From NCBI RefSeq assembly GCF_001668575.1, contig NZ_LZMD01000093.1, positions 46,709 to 110,708 of the forward strand: a DNA stretch of 64,000 nt, in the 5' to 3' direction. The position numbers and the translations under genes were made by a program. This document shows, piece by piece, positions 8,587 to 16,837 of the stretch. This stretch comes from Mycobacterium sp. 1164985.4. GTDB lineage: Bacteria > Actinomycetota > Actinomycetes > Mycobacteriales > Mycobacteriaceae. The notes under the pieces are model-generated. The model saw nothing but the letters and a program-made list of their open reading frames with translations. It searched no databases and had not been told where the DNA came from. Within the stretch, counting starts at the first letter, position 1; the number at the start of each line of letters is the position of its first letter.

Positions 8587-9108
8587 ATGACTGCCTACGA
8601 CGTCGGAGTGCTGATCCTGCGAGTGGTCCTGGGCCTGACCATGGCCGCCCACGGCTACAACAAGTTCTTCGGACCCGGGGGCCTCAAGGGCACCGCCGGG
8701 TGGTTCGACAGCATGGGGATGCGGCCGGGCAAGTTCCACGCCCGTGTCGCCGCGACGACCGAGATGGCGGCCGGCATCGGCCTCGCCGTGGGCCTGCTGA
8801 CCCCGATCCCGGCGGCGGGCTTCGTCGCTCTCATGCTCGTAGCGGCGTGGACCGTCCATCGGCCCAATGGCTTCTTCATCGTCAAGGAGGGCTGGGAGTA
8901 CAACCTCGTGCTCGCGGCCGCCGCAGTCGGCATCGCCACGATCGGCGCTGGCAAGATCAGCCTCGATCATCTGCTGTTCAGCTCGACGGGCTTCTACGAC
9001 CTGCTGCACGGCTGGTGGGGTCTGGTCATCTCGCTCGGTCTCGGCCTCCTCGGCGGCATCGGCCAGCTGGCGATCTTCTACCGCCCGCCGGCCAAGACCG
9101 ACGCCTGA
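8587..9108 (+). CDS. DoxX family membrane protein
   Basis: The 173-residue protein has four predicted membrane helices and the DoxX family features: LILRVVLGLTMAAHGYNKFF near the N-terminus, then GWFDSMG and a second helix pair with AAATTEMAAGIGLAVGLLTP-type residues. In M. tuberculosis a DoxX protein acts with SodA and SseA in thiol/oxidant control, but DoxX paralogues are numerous and this one has no such neighbours. It is followed by a nested hairpin at 9119-9158 that probably terminates it. The precise role is unknown. Confidence 0.8.
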   Translation: MTAYDVGVLILRVVLGLTMAAHGYNKFFGPGGLKGTAGWFDSMGMRPGKFHARVAATTEMAAGIGLAVGLLTPIPAAGFVALMLVAAWTVHRPNGFFIVKEGWEYNLVLAAAAVGIATIGAGKISLDHLLFSSTGFYDLLHGWWGLVISLGLGLLGGIGQLAIFYRPPAKTDA

Positions 9109-9118
9109 CGCCGAGCCC

Positions 9119-9158
9119 GTCGCGAACTGCACAACAGGGTTGTCAGAGGTGTCGCGAC
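9119..9158 (+). terminator. nested hairpin after the DoxX gene
   Basis: Outer arms GTCGCGA (9119-9125) and TCGCGAC (9152-9158) enclose inner arms ACAAC (9131-9135) and GTTGT (9139-9143) with a 3-nt loop. It has no U-tract, which is usual for mycobacterial terminators. Confidence 0.5.
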
Positions 9159-9211
9159 CACGACCCTCTTGTAGCTTTCGCGAGACGCGTTGAGGATCTG
9201 GAACTACATAG

Positions 9212-9230
9212 CTAGAACACGTTCTAGTCT
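9212..9230 (+). promoter_or_regulatory. KstR-type operator overlapping a leaderless -10
   Basis: CTAGAACACGTTCTAG (9212-9227) is an inverted repeat with 7-bp arms. Its core fits the published KstR consensus TNNAACNNGTTNNA at every fixed position. The right arm runs into TAGTCT (9225-9230), a -10 hexamer 8 nt before ATG 9239. A repressor bound here would block the promoter. KstR is the TetR-type repressor of cholesterol catabolism, so the downstream gene is a predicted member of that regulon. Confidence 0.7.
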
Positions 9231-9238
9231 GTGTTCCC

Positions 9239-10981
9239 ATGGGGTTCTTGAAGCAGGACGCGCCCGTCGTCGATTTCGAGGAATGGAGTAAGGGCACCCG
9301 CGCCCAGAAAATCGTGCCGATGGCCCGGCACTGGGCCGAGGTGGGATTCGGGACGCCCGTCGTCCTCCACCTCTTCTACGTCGTCAAGATCCTGCTCTAC
9401 ATCCTCGGCGCATGGCTGGTCGCGCTCAGCACCACGGGCATCGACGGTTTCACCAATGTCGCCTCCTGGTACAACGAGCCGATCGTGTTCGAGAAGGTCG
9501 TGCTGTACACGATGCTGTTCGAGGTTGTCGGCCTCGGCTGCGGGTTCGGCCCCCTCAACAACCGGTTCTTCCCGCCGATGGGCTCGATCCTGTACTGGTT
9601 GCGGCCGAAGACGATTCGGCTGCCACCGTGGCCGACCCGCATCCCGCTGACCAGAGGCGACACTCGCACGCCGTTCGACGCGCTGCTCTACGGAGCACTT
9701 CTGGTGCTGCTCGTCGTGGCGATCTTCTCCGACGGCACCGGCCCGATACCCGAACTCGGCACGACCGTCGGCGTGCTGCCGGTGTGGCAGATCGGCGCCA
9801 TCCTCGGGGTCCTCGCCGTGCTGGGCCTGCGCGACAAGGTCATCTTCCTGGCCGCGCGCGGCGAGGTGTACGCCTCGCTCGCGGTCTGCTTCCTGCTCGC
9901 CGGCCCCGACATCATCATCGCGGCCAAGCTCGTATGCCTGACGATCTGGCTCGGCGCCGCGATATCGAAGCTCAACAAGCACTTCCCGTTCGTCATCTCC
10001 ACGATGATGAGCAACAACCCGGTGTTCCGGCCCAAGTGGATCAAACGCAGGTTCTTCGAACACTTTCCGGATGATCTACGGCCGGGCCGGGCGTCGCGAT
10101 GGCTGGCGCACTTCAGCACCGCAATCGAAGGACTGATCCCGCTGGTGCTGTTCTTCTCCCACGGCGGCTGGCCCACCTACATCGCCGCGTTCGTGATGCT
10201 GGTCTTCCACTTCGGCATCCTGTCGTCGATACCGATGGGTGTTCCGCTGGAGTGGAACGTCTTCATGATGTTCTCGGTGCTCGCATTGTTTGTGGGGCAC
10301 ACCGACATCGGCCTCGCTGACCTGCAGAGCCCATGGCCGATCGTGTTGTTCGCCGTCGTCGCTGGCACCGTGGTGATGGGAAACCTGTTCCCGCGCAAGG
10401 TGTCCTTCCTTCCCGGCATGCGGTACTACGCGGGCAACTGGGACACCGGGCTGTGGTGTGTGAAGCCGTCGGCCTCACAGAAGATCGAAGAAAACGTGGT
10501 CTCGATCGCGAGCATGCCCCAGGCCCAGATGGAACGGTACTATGGCAGCCCGGAAACCGCGCAGATGTACTTGTACATGGGATATGCGTTCCGCGCCTTC
10601 AACTCTCACGGTCGAGCGATGTTCACCCTCGCGCACCGGGTGATGGCGGGGCACAACGAGGACGATTACGTCCTGACCGATGGTGAACGCATCTGCAGCA
10701 CTGCGATCGGGTGGAACTTCGGTGACGGGCACATGCACAACGAGCAGCTGATCGACGCATTGCAGAAGCGCTGCCACTTCGAGCCCGGCGAGGTGCTCGT
10801 CGTGCTCATCGACGGTCAGCCGATCCACAAACAGCGGCAGGAATACCGGCTGGTCGACGCCGCCACAGGGGAATTCGAGCGTGGCTACATCAAGGTCGCC
10901 GACATGGTGACGCGCCAGCCGTGGGACGACACCATCCCCGTGCACGTGACGTGGCAGAGAGACAAGGCCGACGCGCCATAG
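9239..10981 (+). CDS. DUF3556-like multi-pass membrane protein with soluble C-terminal domain
   Basis: The 580-residue protein begins with an amphipathic region (KIVPMARHWAEVGFG) and about ten hydrophobic segments between residues 40 and 390. A soluble domain of about 190 residues follows (MYLYMGYAFRAFNSHGRAMF, ICSTAIGWNFGDGHMHNEQL), rich in His and aromatic residues. I recognise it as the actinobacterial DUF3556 family, whose function is undescribed. It has no ribosome-binding site; the start is set by the leaderless -10. The KstR-type operator on its promoter links it by inference to sterol or propionyl-CoA metabolism. It stands alone and converges on the GntR gene. Confidence 0.7.
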   Translation: MGFLKQDAPVVDFEEWSKGTRAQKIVPMARHWAEVGFGTPVVLHLFYVVKILLYILGAWLVALSTTGIDGFTNVASWYNEPIVFEKVVLYTMLFEVVGLGCGFGPLNNRFFPPMGSILYWLRPKTIRLPPWPTRIPLTRGDTRTPFDALLYGALLVLLVVAIFSDGTGPIPELGTTVGVLPVWQIGAILGVLAVLGLRDKVIFLAARGEVYASLAVCFLLAGPDIIIAAKLVCLTIWLGAAISKLNKHFPFVISTMMSNNPVFRPKWIKRRFFEHFPDDLRPGRASRWLAHFSTAIEGLIPLVLFFSHGGWPTYIAAFVMLVFHFGILSSIPMGVPLEWNVFMMFSVLALFVGHTDIGLADLQSPWPIVLFAVVAGTVVMGNLFPRKVSFLPGMRYYAGNWDTGLWCVKPSASQKIEENVVSIASMPQAQMERYYGSPETAQMYLYMGYAFRAFNSHGRAMFTLAHRVMAGHNEDDYVLTDGERICSTAIGWNFGDGHMHNEQLIDALQKRCHFEPGEVLVVLIDGQPIHKQRQEYRLVDAATGEFERGYIKVADMVTRQPWDDTIPVHVTWQRDKADAP

Positions 10982-10999
10982 CTAGGCCATGACGCCGGG

Positions 11000-11791
11000 C
11001 TAGCCCATGACGTCGCGGACCTTGACATCCTCGAGGCCCTGCAACAGCAGTTCCCGTGCGGTGTCGAGGTGCTTGCGCCAGTGCGCTTCCGCGGCTGCGC
11101 CGTCACCGGATCGCAACAGCTGCATCAGCTTTCGGTACGACCGCATCAACTTGTCGAAGTCGGTCCGGGAGACGGGACGGCGTTCCTTGAACAGGAAGGC
11201 GTTGTGACGCACGGTGATCTCGTGCAGCATCCCGGCGATAATGGACAGCGTCGCGTTGCCCGAAAGCTCGACGACGCGCAGATGGAAGTCGCCGGTCGTC
11301 TCGGCCAGGGTGTCGTTCTTCCAGCCCGACGGCACATGCTCTTCGAGCAGCCGGTCCAGCTCGTTGAACGACTCCTCGGAACCGGACTCGGCCAGCAGCC
11401 GCACCGCCATCGGCTCGATACCGGCGCGCGCGGTCATCAGGTCGGCGATCGTCGCACCGGACAACTCCAGCAGCAGGCCGGCGGGACGCGCCACGATCTC
11501 GGGGCCTGGCACCCGCACGCGCGCACCGGTACGCGAACCGCGCCGCACCTCGACGAGGCGCTCGGATTCGAGAACCCGCACCGCCTCCCGCAGGGTCGGC
11601 CGGCTCACCCCGAAGTGGGCCATCAGCTCGGCCTCGTTGGGGAGGAAGTCGCCGTCCTTGAGTTGGCCGTCGACCACCATGCGACGCAGCGTGCCCGCGA
11701 CGAGCTCGGCGGTCTTCGGAGACCGGACCGTCGTTCCGGCACCGACGCCGTCCGGACCGATCATCGGCGCCAGCGGTGTACTTCGAGCCAC
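11000..11791 (-). CDS. GntR-family (FadR/FCD type) transcriptional regulator
   Basis: The 263-residue protein has an N-terminal winged helix (ELMAHFGVSRPTLREAVRVL, about residues 55-75) and an FCD effector domain (LMTARAGIEPMAVRLLAE; the histidines DFHLRVVELSGN, LHEITVRH and HWRKHLD fit the FCD metal/ligand pocket). GTG 11791 was chosen because GGGGAG lies 5 nt upstream; a longer frame to 11899 is open but has no such site. It is divergent from the thiolase/hydratase/dehydrogenase genes, so control of those beta-oxidation genes by an acyl or organic-acid ligand is likely. Confidence 0.82.
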   Translation of the reverse strand: MARSTPLAPMIGPDGVGAGTTVRSPKTAELVAGTLRRMVVDGQLKDGDFLPNEAELMAHFGVSRPTLREAVRVLESERLVEVRRGSRTGARVRVPGPEIVARPAGLLLELSGATIADLMTARAGIEPMAVRLLAESGSEESFNELDRLLEEHVPSGWKNDTLAETTGDFHLRVVELSGNATLSIIAGMLHEITVRHNAFLFKERRPVSRTDFDKLMRSYRKLMQLLRSGDGAAAEAHWRKHLDTARELLLQGLEDVKVRDVMG

Positions 11792-11995
11792 CACATCTCC
11801 CCAAGCGATTCTGGCCGTCAGCCAGCTGTACAACTCAGTAAACCATGTGCGTCGGCCACTGAGAGCAAAGGACTCGGCGCGGGCGCCGCGACGCGACATG
11901 TCGGGAGGGACGAAACCTTATCCCGAATGACCAGGTTGCGCGACCCTCCGCTACGTTCGGCGGCACCCGCGGCGGACCAGCAGGACGCCGCCCAC

Positions 11996-12033
11996 CAACC
12001 AGTAGGTTGACCTAGTAAACCTTGTTCGTTTAC
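11996..12033. promoter_or_regulatory. inverted repeats between the GntR gene and the thiolase operon
   Basis: CAACC-AGTA-GGTTG (11996-12009) and GTAAAC-N7-GTTTAC (12015-12033) lie side by side in the divergent intergenic region. The octamer AGTAAACC inside the second repeat also occurs at about 11837, nearer the GntR gene. These are candidates for the regulator's operators; no binding data exist. Confidence 0.4.
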
Positions 12034-12089
12034 GTTCGGGGGTGGACCCCGCGTATGGGTGAATCATCGAACTTCGAAGGAGAAGTGTC

Positions 12090-13247
12090 ATGGCTGAAGC
12101 CGTCATCGTCGAGGCAGTACGGTCGCCCGTCGGCAAGCGCAACGGCGGGCTGTCCGGGGTTCACCCCGGTGAGCTGTCGGCCCAGGTGCTCAATGGCCTC
12201 GTCGAGCGTGCCGGCGTGGATCCGGCCCTGGTCGACGACGTGATCTGGGGCTGCGTCATGCAGGCGGGCGAGCAGGCGCTCGACATCGCCCGTACCGCCG
12301 TCCTGGCGGCCGGATGGCCGGAGAGCGTCCCCGGTGTGACCGTCGACCGTCAGTGCGGCTCGAGCCAGCAGTCGGTGCACTTCGCCGCTGCCGGCGTGGT
12401 CGCCGGTCACTACGACGTCGTCGTCGCCGGCGGTGTCGAGGTCATGTCGCGCACCCCGATGGGCTCGTCGCTGGCAAACGGCGGCCATCCTTACCCGGAG
12501 GCGTTCCGGGGTCGCTACAGCCAGACCCCGAACCAGGGCATCGGCGCCGAGATGATTGCCGAGCAGTGGGGCTTCGACCGCACCACGCTCGACCAGTTCT
12601 CCCTCGACTCGCACGAGAAGGCGGCCGCCGCGCAGGACTCCGGCGCCTTCGACGACCAGATCGTCGGCATCAAGACCAAGGATGAGGACGGCAACGAGAG
12701 CGTTGTGCTCAAGGACGAGGGCATTCGCCGCGGCACGCCGATCGAGAAGATGGCTCAGTTGAAGCCGGCCTTCAAGGAGGACGGCGTCATCCACGCCGGT
12801 AACTCCAGCCAGATCTCCGACGGTTCGGCGGCGCTGCTGTTCATGTCGGCGGAGAAGGCCAAGGAGTTGGGGCTCAAGCCGATCGCCAAGGTGCACACCG
12901 CGGTGCTGGCCGGATCCGATCCGGTGATCATGCTGACCGCGCCGATCCCGGCCACCCAGAAGGCGATCAAGAAGTCGGGCCTGAGCCTGGATCAGATCGG
13001 TGTGTTCGAGGTCAACGAGGCGTTCGCGCCCGTTCCGATGGCGTGGCTCAAGGACATCGGCGCCGACGAGAAGAAGCTCAACCCGAACGGCGGTGCGATC
13101 GCGCTCGGCCACCCGCTCGGCGGTTCGGGTGCCCGCATCATGACGACGATGCTGTACCACATGCGGGACAACGGGATTCAGTACGGTCTGCAGACCATGT
13201 GCGAGGGTGGCGGCCAGGCCAACGCCACCATTCTCGAACTGTTGTGA
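12090..13247 (+). CDS. acetyl-CoA C-acyltransferase (thiolase)
   Basis: The 385-residue enzyme performs thiolytic cleavage of 3-ketoacyl-CoA, the last step of beta-oxidation. The catalytic triad is visible: nucleophile Cys89 in DRQCGSSQQ, His341 in GHPLGGSGAR and Cys371 in CEGGGQANA. Length is normal for thiolases. GAAGGAGAAG precedes the ATG. It overlaps the next gene by 4 bp. The syntenic M. tuberculosis locus, Rv1135A, is as I recall only a short remnant, so this is the intact version. Chain-length preference is not evident. Confidence 0.9.
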   Translation: MAEAVIVEAVRSPVGKRNGGLSGVHPGELSAQVLNGLVERAGVDPALVDDVIWGCVMQAGEQALDIARTAVLAAGWPESVPGVTVDRQCGSSQQSVHFAAAGVVAGHYDVVVAGGVEVMSRTPMGSSLANGGHPYPEAFRGRYSQTPNQGIGAEMIAEQWGFDRTTLDQFSLDSHEKAAAAQDSGAFDDQIVGIKTKDEDGNESVVLKDEGIRRGTPIEKMAQLKPAFKEDGVIHAGNSSQISDGSAALLFMSAEKAKELGLKPIAKVHTAVLAGSDPVIMLTAPIPATQKAIKKSGLSLDQIGVFEVNEAFAPVPMAWLKDIGADEKKLNPNGGAIALGHPLGGSGARIMTTMLYHMRDNGIQYGLQTMCEGGGQANATILELL

Positions 13248-14041
13248 CGACCGAAGTGACGACGCCCGCGGCGCTCACCGAGCGCCGCGGGAACGTCATG
13301 CTCATCACCATCAACCGTCCCGAGGCGCGTAACGCCGTCAACAGTGCGGTCAGCACCGCGGTCGGCGACGCGCTGCAGGCGGCGCAGGACGATTCCGAGG
13401 TGCGCGCGGTGGTCATCACCGGTGCCGGTGAATCCTTCTGTGCCGGTGCCGACCTCAAAGCGATTGCGCGACGGGAGAGCCTGTTCCACCCGGAGCACGC
13501 CGAGTGGGGATTCGCCGGCTACGTGCAGCACTACATCGACAAGCCGACCATCGCGGCGGTCAACGGCACCGCGCTGGGAGGAGGCACCGAACTCGCGCTC
13601 GCCAGCGATCTGGTGGTCGCCGAAGAGCGTGCGAAATTCGGTCTACCCGAGGTCAAGCGAGGCCTCATTGCAGCCGCCGGTGGGGTGTTCCGCATCGTCG
13701 ATCACCTGCCGCGCAAGGTCGCGATGGAGTTGCTGTTCACGGGCGAGCCGATGTCGTCGGCCGACGCGCTCAGGTGGGGTCTGATCAACCAGGTCGTGCC
13801 CGACGGCACCGCGGTCGAGGCGGCGCTCGCGCTCGCCGAACGCATCACCCGCAATGCGCCGCTTGCGGTTTGGGCGAGCAAGCGGGTGGCGATGGGTGTC
13901 GACGACGGCGTCATCACCGGCGACGAAGCCGGATGGTCGAGGACCATGCGTGAGATCTCGACGGTGATCCGGTCAGAAGACGCCAAGGAAGGACCGCTGG
14001 CGTTCGCCGAGAAGCGCCAGCCCGTATGGAAAGCCAAGTAA
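13244..14041 (+). CDS. enoyl-CoA hydratase (Rv1136-like)
   Basis: The 265-residue crotonase-fold protein hydrates trans-2-enoyl-CoA. Oxyanion-hole motifs AGADLK and GTALGGGTEL are present, and both catalytic glutamates of the hydratase mechanism are conserved: the Glu in GGGTEL and the Glu in FGLPEVKRG. It starts at a GTG overlapping the thiolase stop and so is translationally coupled. With the thiolase and the downstream acyl-CoA dehydrogenase it supplies three of the four beta-oxidation steps; the 3-hydroxyacyl-CoA dehydrogenase is not in this cluster. Confidence 0.9.
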   Translation: MTTEVTTPAALTERRGNVMLITINRPEARNAVNSAVSTAVGDALQAAQDDSEVRAVVITGAGESFCAGADLKAIARRESLFHPEHAEWGFAGYVQHYIDKPTIAAVNGTALGGGTELALASDLVVAEERAKFGLPEVKRGLIAAAGGVFRIVDHLPRKVAMELLFTGEPMSSADALRWGLINQVVPDGTAVEAALALAERITRNAPLAVWASKRVAMGVDDGVITGDEAGWSRTMREISTVIRSEDAKEGPLAFAEKRQPVWKAK

Positions 14042-14048
14042 GCGCCCT

Positions 14049-14144
14049 GACGAGCGCTTGCGCGAGGAAGAGATAACACCGACGAGCGCTTGCGCGAGGA
14101 AGAGATGACACCGACGAGCGCTTGCGCGAGGAAGAGATAACACC
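14049..14144 (+). repeat. three tandem copies of a 32-bp unit carrying a ribosome-binding site
   Basis: Copies occupy 14049-14080, 14081-14112 and 14113-14144. They are identical except for one A-to-G change in copy 2. Each begins GACGAGCGCTTGCGCGAGG and contains the purine-rich GAGGAAGAGA. In the last copy this serves as the ribosome-binding site for ATG 14146; the first two copies repeat it without a following start in the same frame. Confidence 0.95.
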
Positions 14145-14145
14145 G

Positions 14146-15288
14146 ATGAAGAGAACGATCTACGAAGCCGAACACGAAGCTTTTCGGGAAACCGTCAAGG
14201 AGTACATCGAGCGCGAGCTCGTCCCCAACCACGAGAAGTGGGAGACCGAGCGCATCGTCGACCGGTCGGCGTACACCGCTGCGGGCAAGTACGGACTCAT
14301 CGGCTTCAACATGCCCGAGGAGTTCGGCGGCGGCGGCTCCGACGACTTCCGGTTCAACGCGATCATCGACGAGGAGATCGCCAAGGCCGGTGTCCATGGA
14401 CCCGCGCTGAGCCTGCACAACGACGTCGTCGGGCCGTACTTCAAGGACCTGACCAATGACGAGCAGAAGCAGCGGTGGCTGCCGGGCATCGCCAGCGGCG
14501 AGACGATCATCGCGGTCGCGATGACCGAACCCGGCGCGGGCAGCGACCTGGCCGGCATCCGCACCTCGGCGGTGCGCGACGGTGACGACTGGATCATCAA
14601 CGGCTCCAAGACCTTCATCTCGTCGGGCATCAACTGCGACCTCGTCGTCGTGGTCGCGCGCACTGACCCCGAAGCCGGTCACAAGGGCTTCTCGCTGTTC
14701 GTGGTCGAGCGCGACATGGAGGGTTTCAGCCGCGGCCGCAAGCTCGACAAGATGGGCCTGCACTCGCAGGACACCTCGGAGCTGCACTTCGAGAACGTCC
14801 GCGTGCCGAACGCCAACCTGCTGGGAAAGGAAGGTCGCGGTTTCTACCACCTCATGACCAACCTGCCCTCGGAGAGGCTGTCGATCGCCATCTCGGCCAT
14901 CGCCGGCGCCCGTGCAGTTTTCGACGAGACGTTGCAATATGCGAAGGACCGCAAGGCTTTCGGCCAACCGATCGGCAGCTTCCAGCACAACCGATTCCTG
15001 CTCGCCGAGATGGAGACCGAGCTCGAGGTCACCGAGAACTACATCGATCGCTGCCTGCAGGGCGTCGTCGACGGTGAGCTGACCGCGGTCGAAGCGGCCA
15101 AGGCCAAGTGGTGGGCGACCGAGGTCGCGAAGAAGGTCGTCGACCAGTGCGTGCAGCTGCACGGCGGTTACGGCTACATGATGGAGTACCGCGTCGCCCG
15201 CGCCTACGTCGACGGACGAATCCAGACGATCTTCGGTGGCACCACCGAGATCATGAAGGAAATCATCGGCCGCGATCTGGGCGTGTAA
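14146..15288 (+). CDS. acyl-CoA dehydrogenase (FadE, long-chain/LCAD type)
   Basis: The 380-residue flavoenzyme oxidises acyl-CoA to trans-2-enoyl-CoA. FAD/substrate motifs AMTEPGAGSDLAGI and GLHSQDTSELHF and the C-terminal QLHGGYGYM and GGTTEIMKEI are present. At the usual catalytic position (EGT) it has GGT, but Glu243 in LPSERLSIA aligns with the catalytic Glu of long-chain acyl-CoA dehydrogenases. So it should be active as an LCAD/isovaleryl-type enzyme. ATG 14146 was preferred to an in-frame TTG at 14122 inside the repeat. A strong hairpin follows at 15304. Confidence 0.88.
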   Translation: MKRTIYEAEHEAFRETVKEYIERELVPNHEKWETERIVDRSAYTAAGKYGLIGFNMPEEFGGGGSDDFRFNAIIDEEIAKAGVHGPALSLHNDVVGPYFKDLTNDEQKQRWLPGIASGETIIAVAMTEPGAGSDLAGIRTSAVRDGDDWIINGSKTFISSGINCDLVVVVARTDPEAGHKGFSLFVVERDMEGFSRGRKLDKMGLHSQDTSELHFENVRVPNANLLGKEGRGFYHLMTNLPSERLSIAISAIAGARAVFDETLQYAKDRKAFGQPIGSFQHNRFLLAEMETELEVTENYIDRCLQGVVDGELTAVEAAKAKWWATEVAKKVVDQCVQLHGGYGYMMEYRVARAYVDGRIQTIFGGTTEIMKEIIGRDLGV

Positions 15289-15303
15289 GTCCGGCCCAAC
15301 GCC

Positions 15304-15337
15304 AAAGCCCCCGAAACAACGGAGTTTCGGGGGCTTT
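15304..15337. terminator. perfect 14-bp hairpin, bidirectional terminator
   Basis: AAAGCCCCCGAAAC (15304-15317) pairs fully with GTTTCGGGGGCTTT (15324-15337) across a 6-nt loop. The A- and T-rich outer ends make it work as an intrinsic terminator on either strand, between the convergent dehydrogenase and fasciclin genes. Confidence 0.9.
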
Positions 15338-15354
15338 CGCGTGTCGCGTGACGA

Positions 15355-16107
15355 TCAGGCGGTCGGAGCCTCAGCCGGGGCCGGCTCGGCCGGAGCGGCC
15401 GGCTCGGTGGTCTTGGTGGTCGTCTCGGTCGTGGTCGTCTCGCTGGTCGACGTCGCCGACGGCGTCATCGCGTCCGGCGGGCTGGCCGGATCGAGCACCG
15501 CGTCGATCAGATAGATCCGGGCGTTGGCCGCCTGGATGCCACCGCAGACCACCTTGGCGGTGTCGTTGATCGTCACGTCGGCGTTCTCACCGGTCACCTT
15601 GATCTCGGCGCCCTGCTGCGTCGGCCGCTGACCCTTCACGTCCTTGGGTCCGAGGATCCCGAGAAAGACGTGGTAGTAGTCGAAGTCCGTCAGCGCGGCG
15701 GGGTTGGCCTTCAGCGCGTCCAACTGCGCGGGCGGAAGCGCGGCGAACGCCTCGTTCGTCGGCGCAAAGACAACGTACGGGCCGTTCTCCAGGACGGGCA
15801 CCACGTTGACGGCGGGATTGAAGCCACCCGAGATCGCGGAGTAGAAGGTGCTGGCGTCCGGGATTGCCTGCAGGGCCTGACCGACGGGAAGGTTGTTCAG
15901 CGACTTCCAGTTGGGCACGGCCTCCTTGAAGGCGTCACAGCCCTTGCCCTCCGGGTTCGGCATCTCGACCTCCTTCGTGGTGGTCGGCTCCGCCGGCTGC
16001 TCGGGCGCGGGCGGGTCGGCGTACGCGGTTACGGCCAGCGGCACCGAAAAGGCGATCGCGGCGATTCCGGCGGTGGCACCAAGAGCTTTGCTGGTGCGAG
16101 TCTTCAC
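15355..16107 (-). CDS. secreted fasciclin-domain protein (MPT70/MPT83-like)
   Basis: The 250-residue exported protein has a Sec signal peptide (about residues 1-31, ending AYADP) and a Pro/Thr linker. One FAS1 domain follows with the conserved FAPTNEAFAALP and a YYHVF segment. A Thr/Glu/Pro-rich tail (TSETTTTETTTK) ends it. No lipobox is present, so it is secreted like MPT70 rather than lipid-anchored like MPT83. Two cysteines (near residue 57 and in VVCGG) may form a disulfide. GTG 16107 is preceded by GAGGAG. FAS1 domains usually mediate adhesion; its ligand is unknown. Confidence 0.88.
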   Translation of the reverse strand: MKTRTSKALGATAGIAAIAFSVPLAVTAYADPPAPEQPAEPTTTKEVEMPNPEGKGCDAFKEAVPNWKSLNNLPVGQALQAIPDASTFYSAISGGFNPAVNVVPVLENGPYVVFAPTNEAFAALPPAQLDALKANPAALTDFDYYHVFLGILGPKDVKGQRPTQQGAEIKVTGENADVTINDTAKVVCGGIQAANARIYLIDAVLDPASPPDAMTPSATSTSETTTTETTTKTTEPAAPAEPAPAEAPTA

Positions 16108-16265
16108 TTACGGCTCCTCAGCTAGACAGGTCGAAACGCATGTTAAAGGCAGCGCTACGCGACTGCCAAAGTCGTCACCTCGCCAAACGGCCCCCGCATG
16201 CGCTCTGACCTGCGCGTTGTCAATCTGCCCACATGGTGCTCCGAACGGCCGCAAAAGAGCGTGCA

Positions 16266-16271
16266 TACGAT
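16266..16271 (+). promoter_or_regulatory. -10-like hexamer TACGAT, leaderless promoter
   Basis: TACGAT ends 7 nt before ATG 16279 and favours that start over the in-frame ATG 16270, which the hexamer would overlap. Confidence 0.4.
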
Positions 16272-16278
16272 GGCCCGC

Positions 16279-16803
16279 ATGCCCGAGCCGCTGATCGTTG
16301 CCATTCGTGGTCGCAGACCCTCCCTGCACGCCGAGGCGTGGGCGGCGCCCAATGCCAGCCTGATCGGGCAGGTGACGCTCGCCGCGCGGGCCAGCGTCTG
16401 GTACGGCGCGACGTTGCGGGCCGAGGCCGAGCCCATCGAGATCGGTTTCGGCACCAACATCCAGGACGGAGTGACCGTCCACGTCGACCCGGAGTTCCCG
16501 GTGTGCGTCGGCGACGAGGTCAGCGTGGGGCACAACGCCGTGCTGCACGGCTGCGTCATCGAGGACGGGGCGCTCATCGGCATGGGTGCGGTCATCCTGA
16601 ACGGCGCGACGGTCGGGCAGGGCGCGCTGATCGCGGCGGGCGCGGTGGTGCCGCAGGGATTCGTCGTGCCGCCGCGCACACTCGTCGCCGGCGTTCCCGC
16701 CAAGGTGCGCCGCGACCTCAGCGACGCCGAAGTCAACCACAACCGGTACAACGCGCAGGTGTATCAGCACCTCATCGATCTGCACCGCGACGCGTCCGCG
16801 TAG
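16279..16803 (+). CDS. gamma-carbonic anhydrase-like left-handed beta-helix protein
   Basis: The 174-residue protein has a hexapeptide-repeat beta-helix (NIQDGVTVHVDPEFP, GALIGMGAVILNGATVG). The three zinc-ligand histidines of gamma-carbonic anhydrases are at His68 (TVHVD), His85 (VGHNA) and His90 (LHGC). A C-terminal helix follows. Proteins of this type (YrdA/CaiE-like, 170-200 residues) bind metal, but only some have carbonic anhydrase activity, since they lack the acidic loop of Cam. Whether this one hydrates CO2 is open. Confidence 0.82.
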   Translation: MPEPLIVAIRGRRPSLHAEAWAAPNASLIGQVTLAARASVWYGATLRAEAEPIEIGFGTNIQDGVTVHVDPEFPVCVGDEVSVGHNAVLHGCVIEDGALIGMGAVILNGATVGQGALIAAGAVVPQGFVVPPRTLVAGVPAKVRRDLSDAEVNHNRYNAQVYQHLIDLHRDASA

Positions 16804-16837
16804 ATTCTCCGGGGTTCGATCCGGGTACAGGCCTAGC

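Noticed and set aside
6838..9297. 819-residue version of the HNH protein extending over the DoxX gene
   Set aside because: The family start MFDELVG at 8358 with its own -10 fits; the extension is antisense to a good DoxX gene.
16811..16825. GGGGTTCGATCCGGG resembles a T-arm
   Set aside because: The stem does not pair around the 7-nt loop, and the segment lies directly before a gene start.
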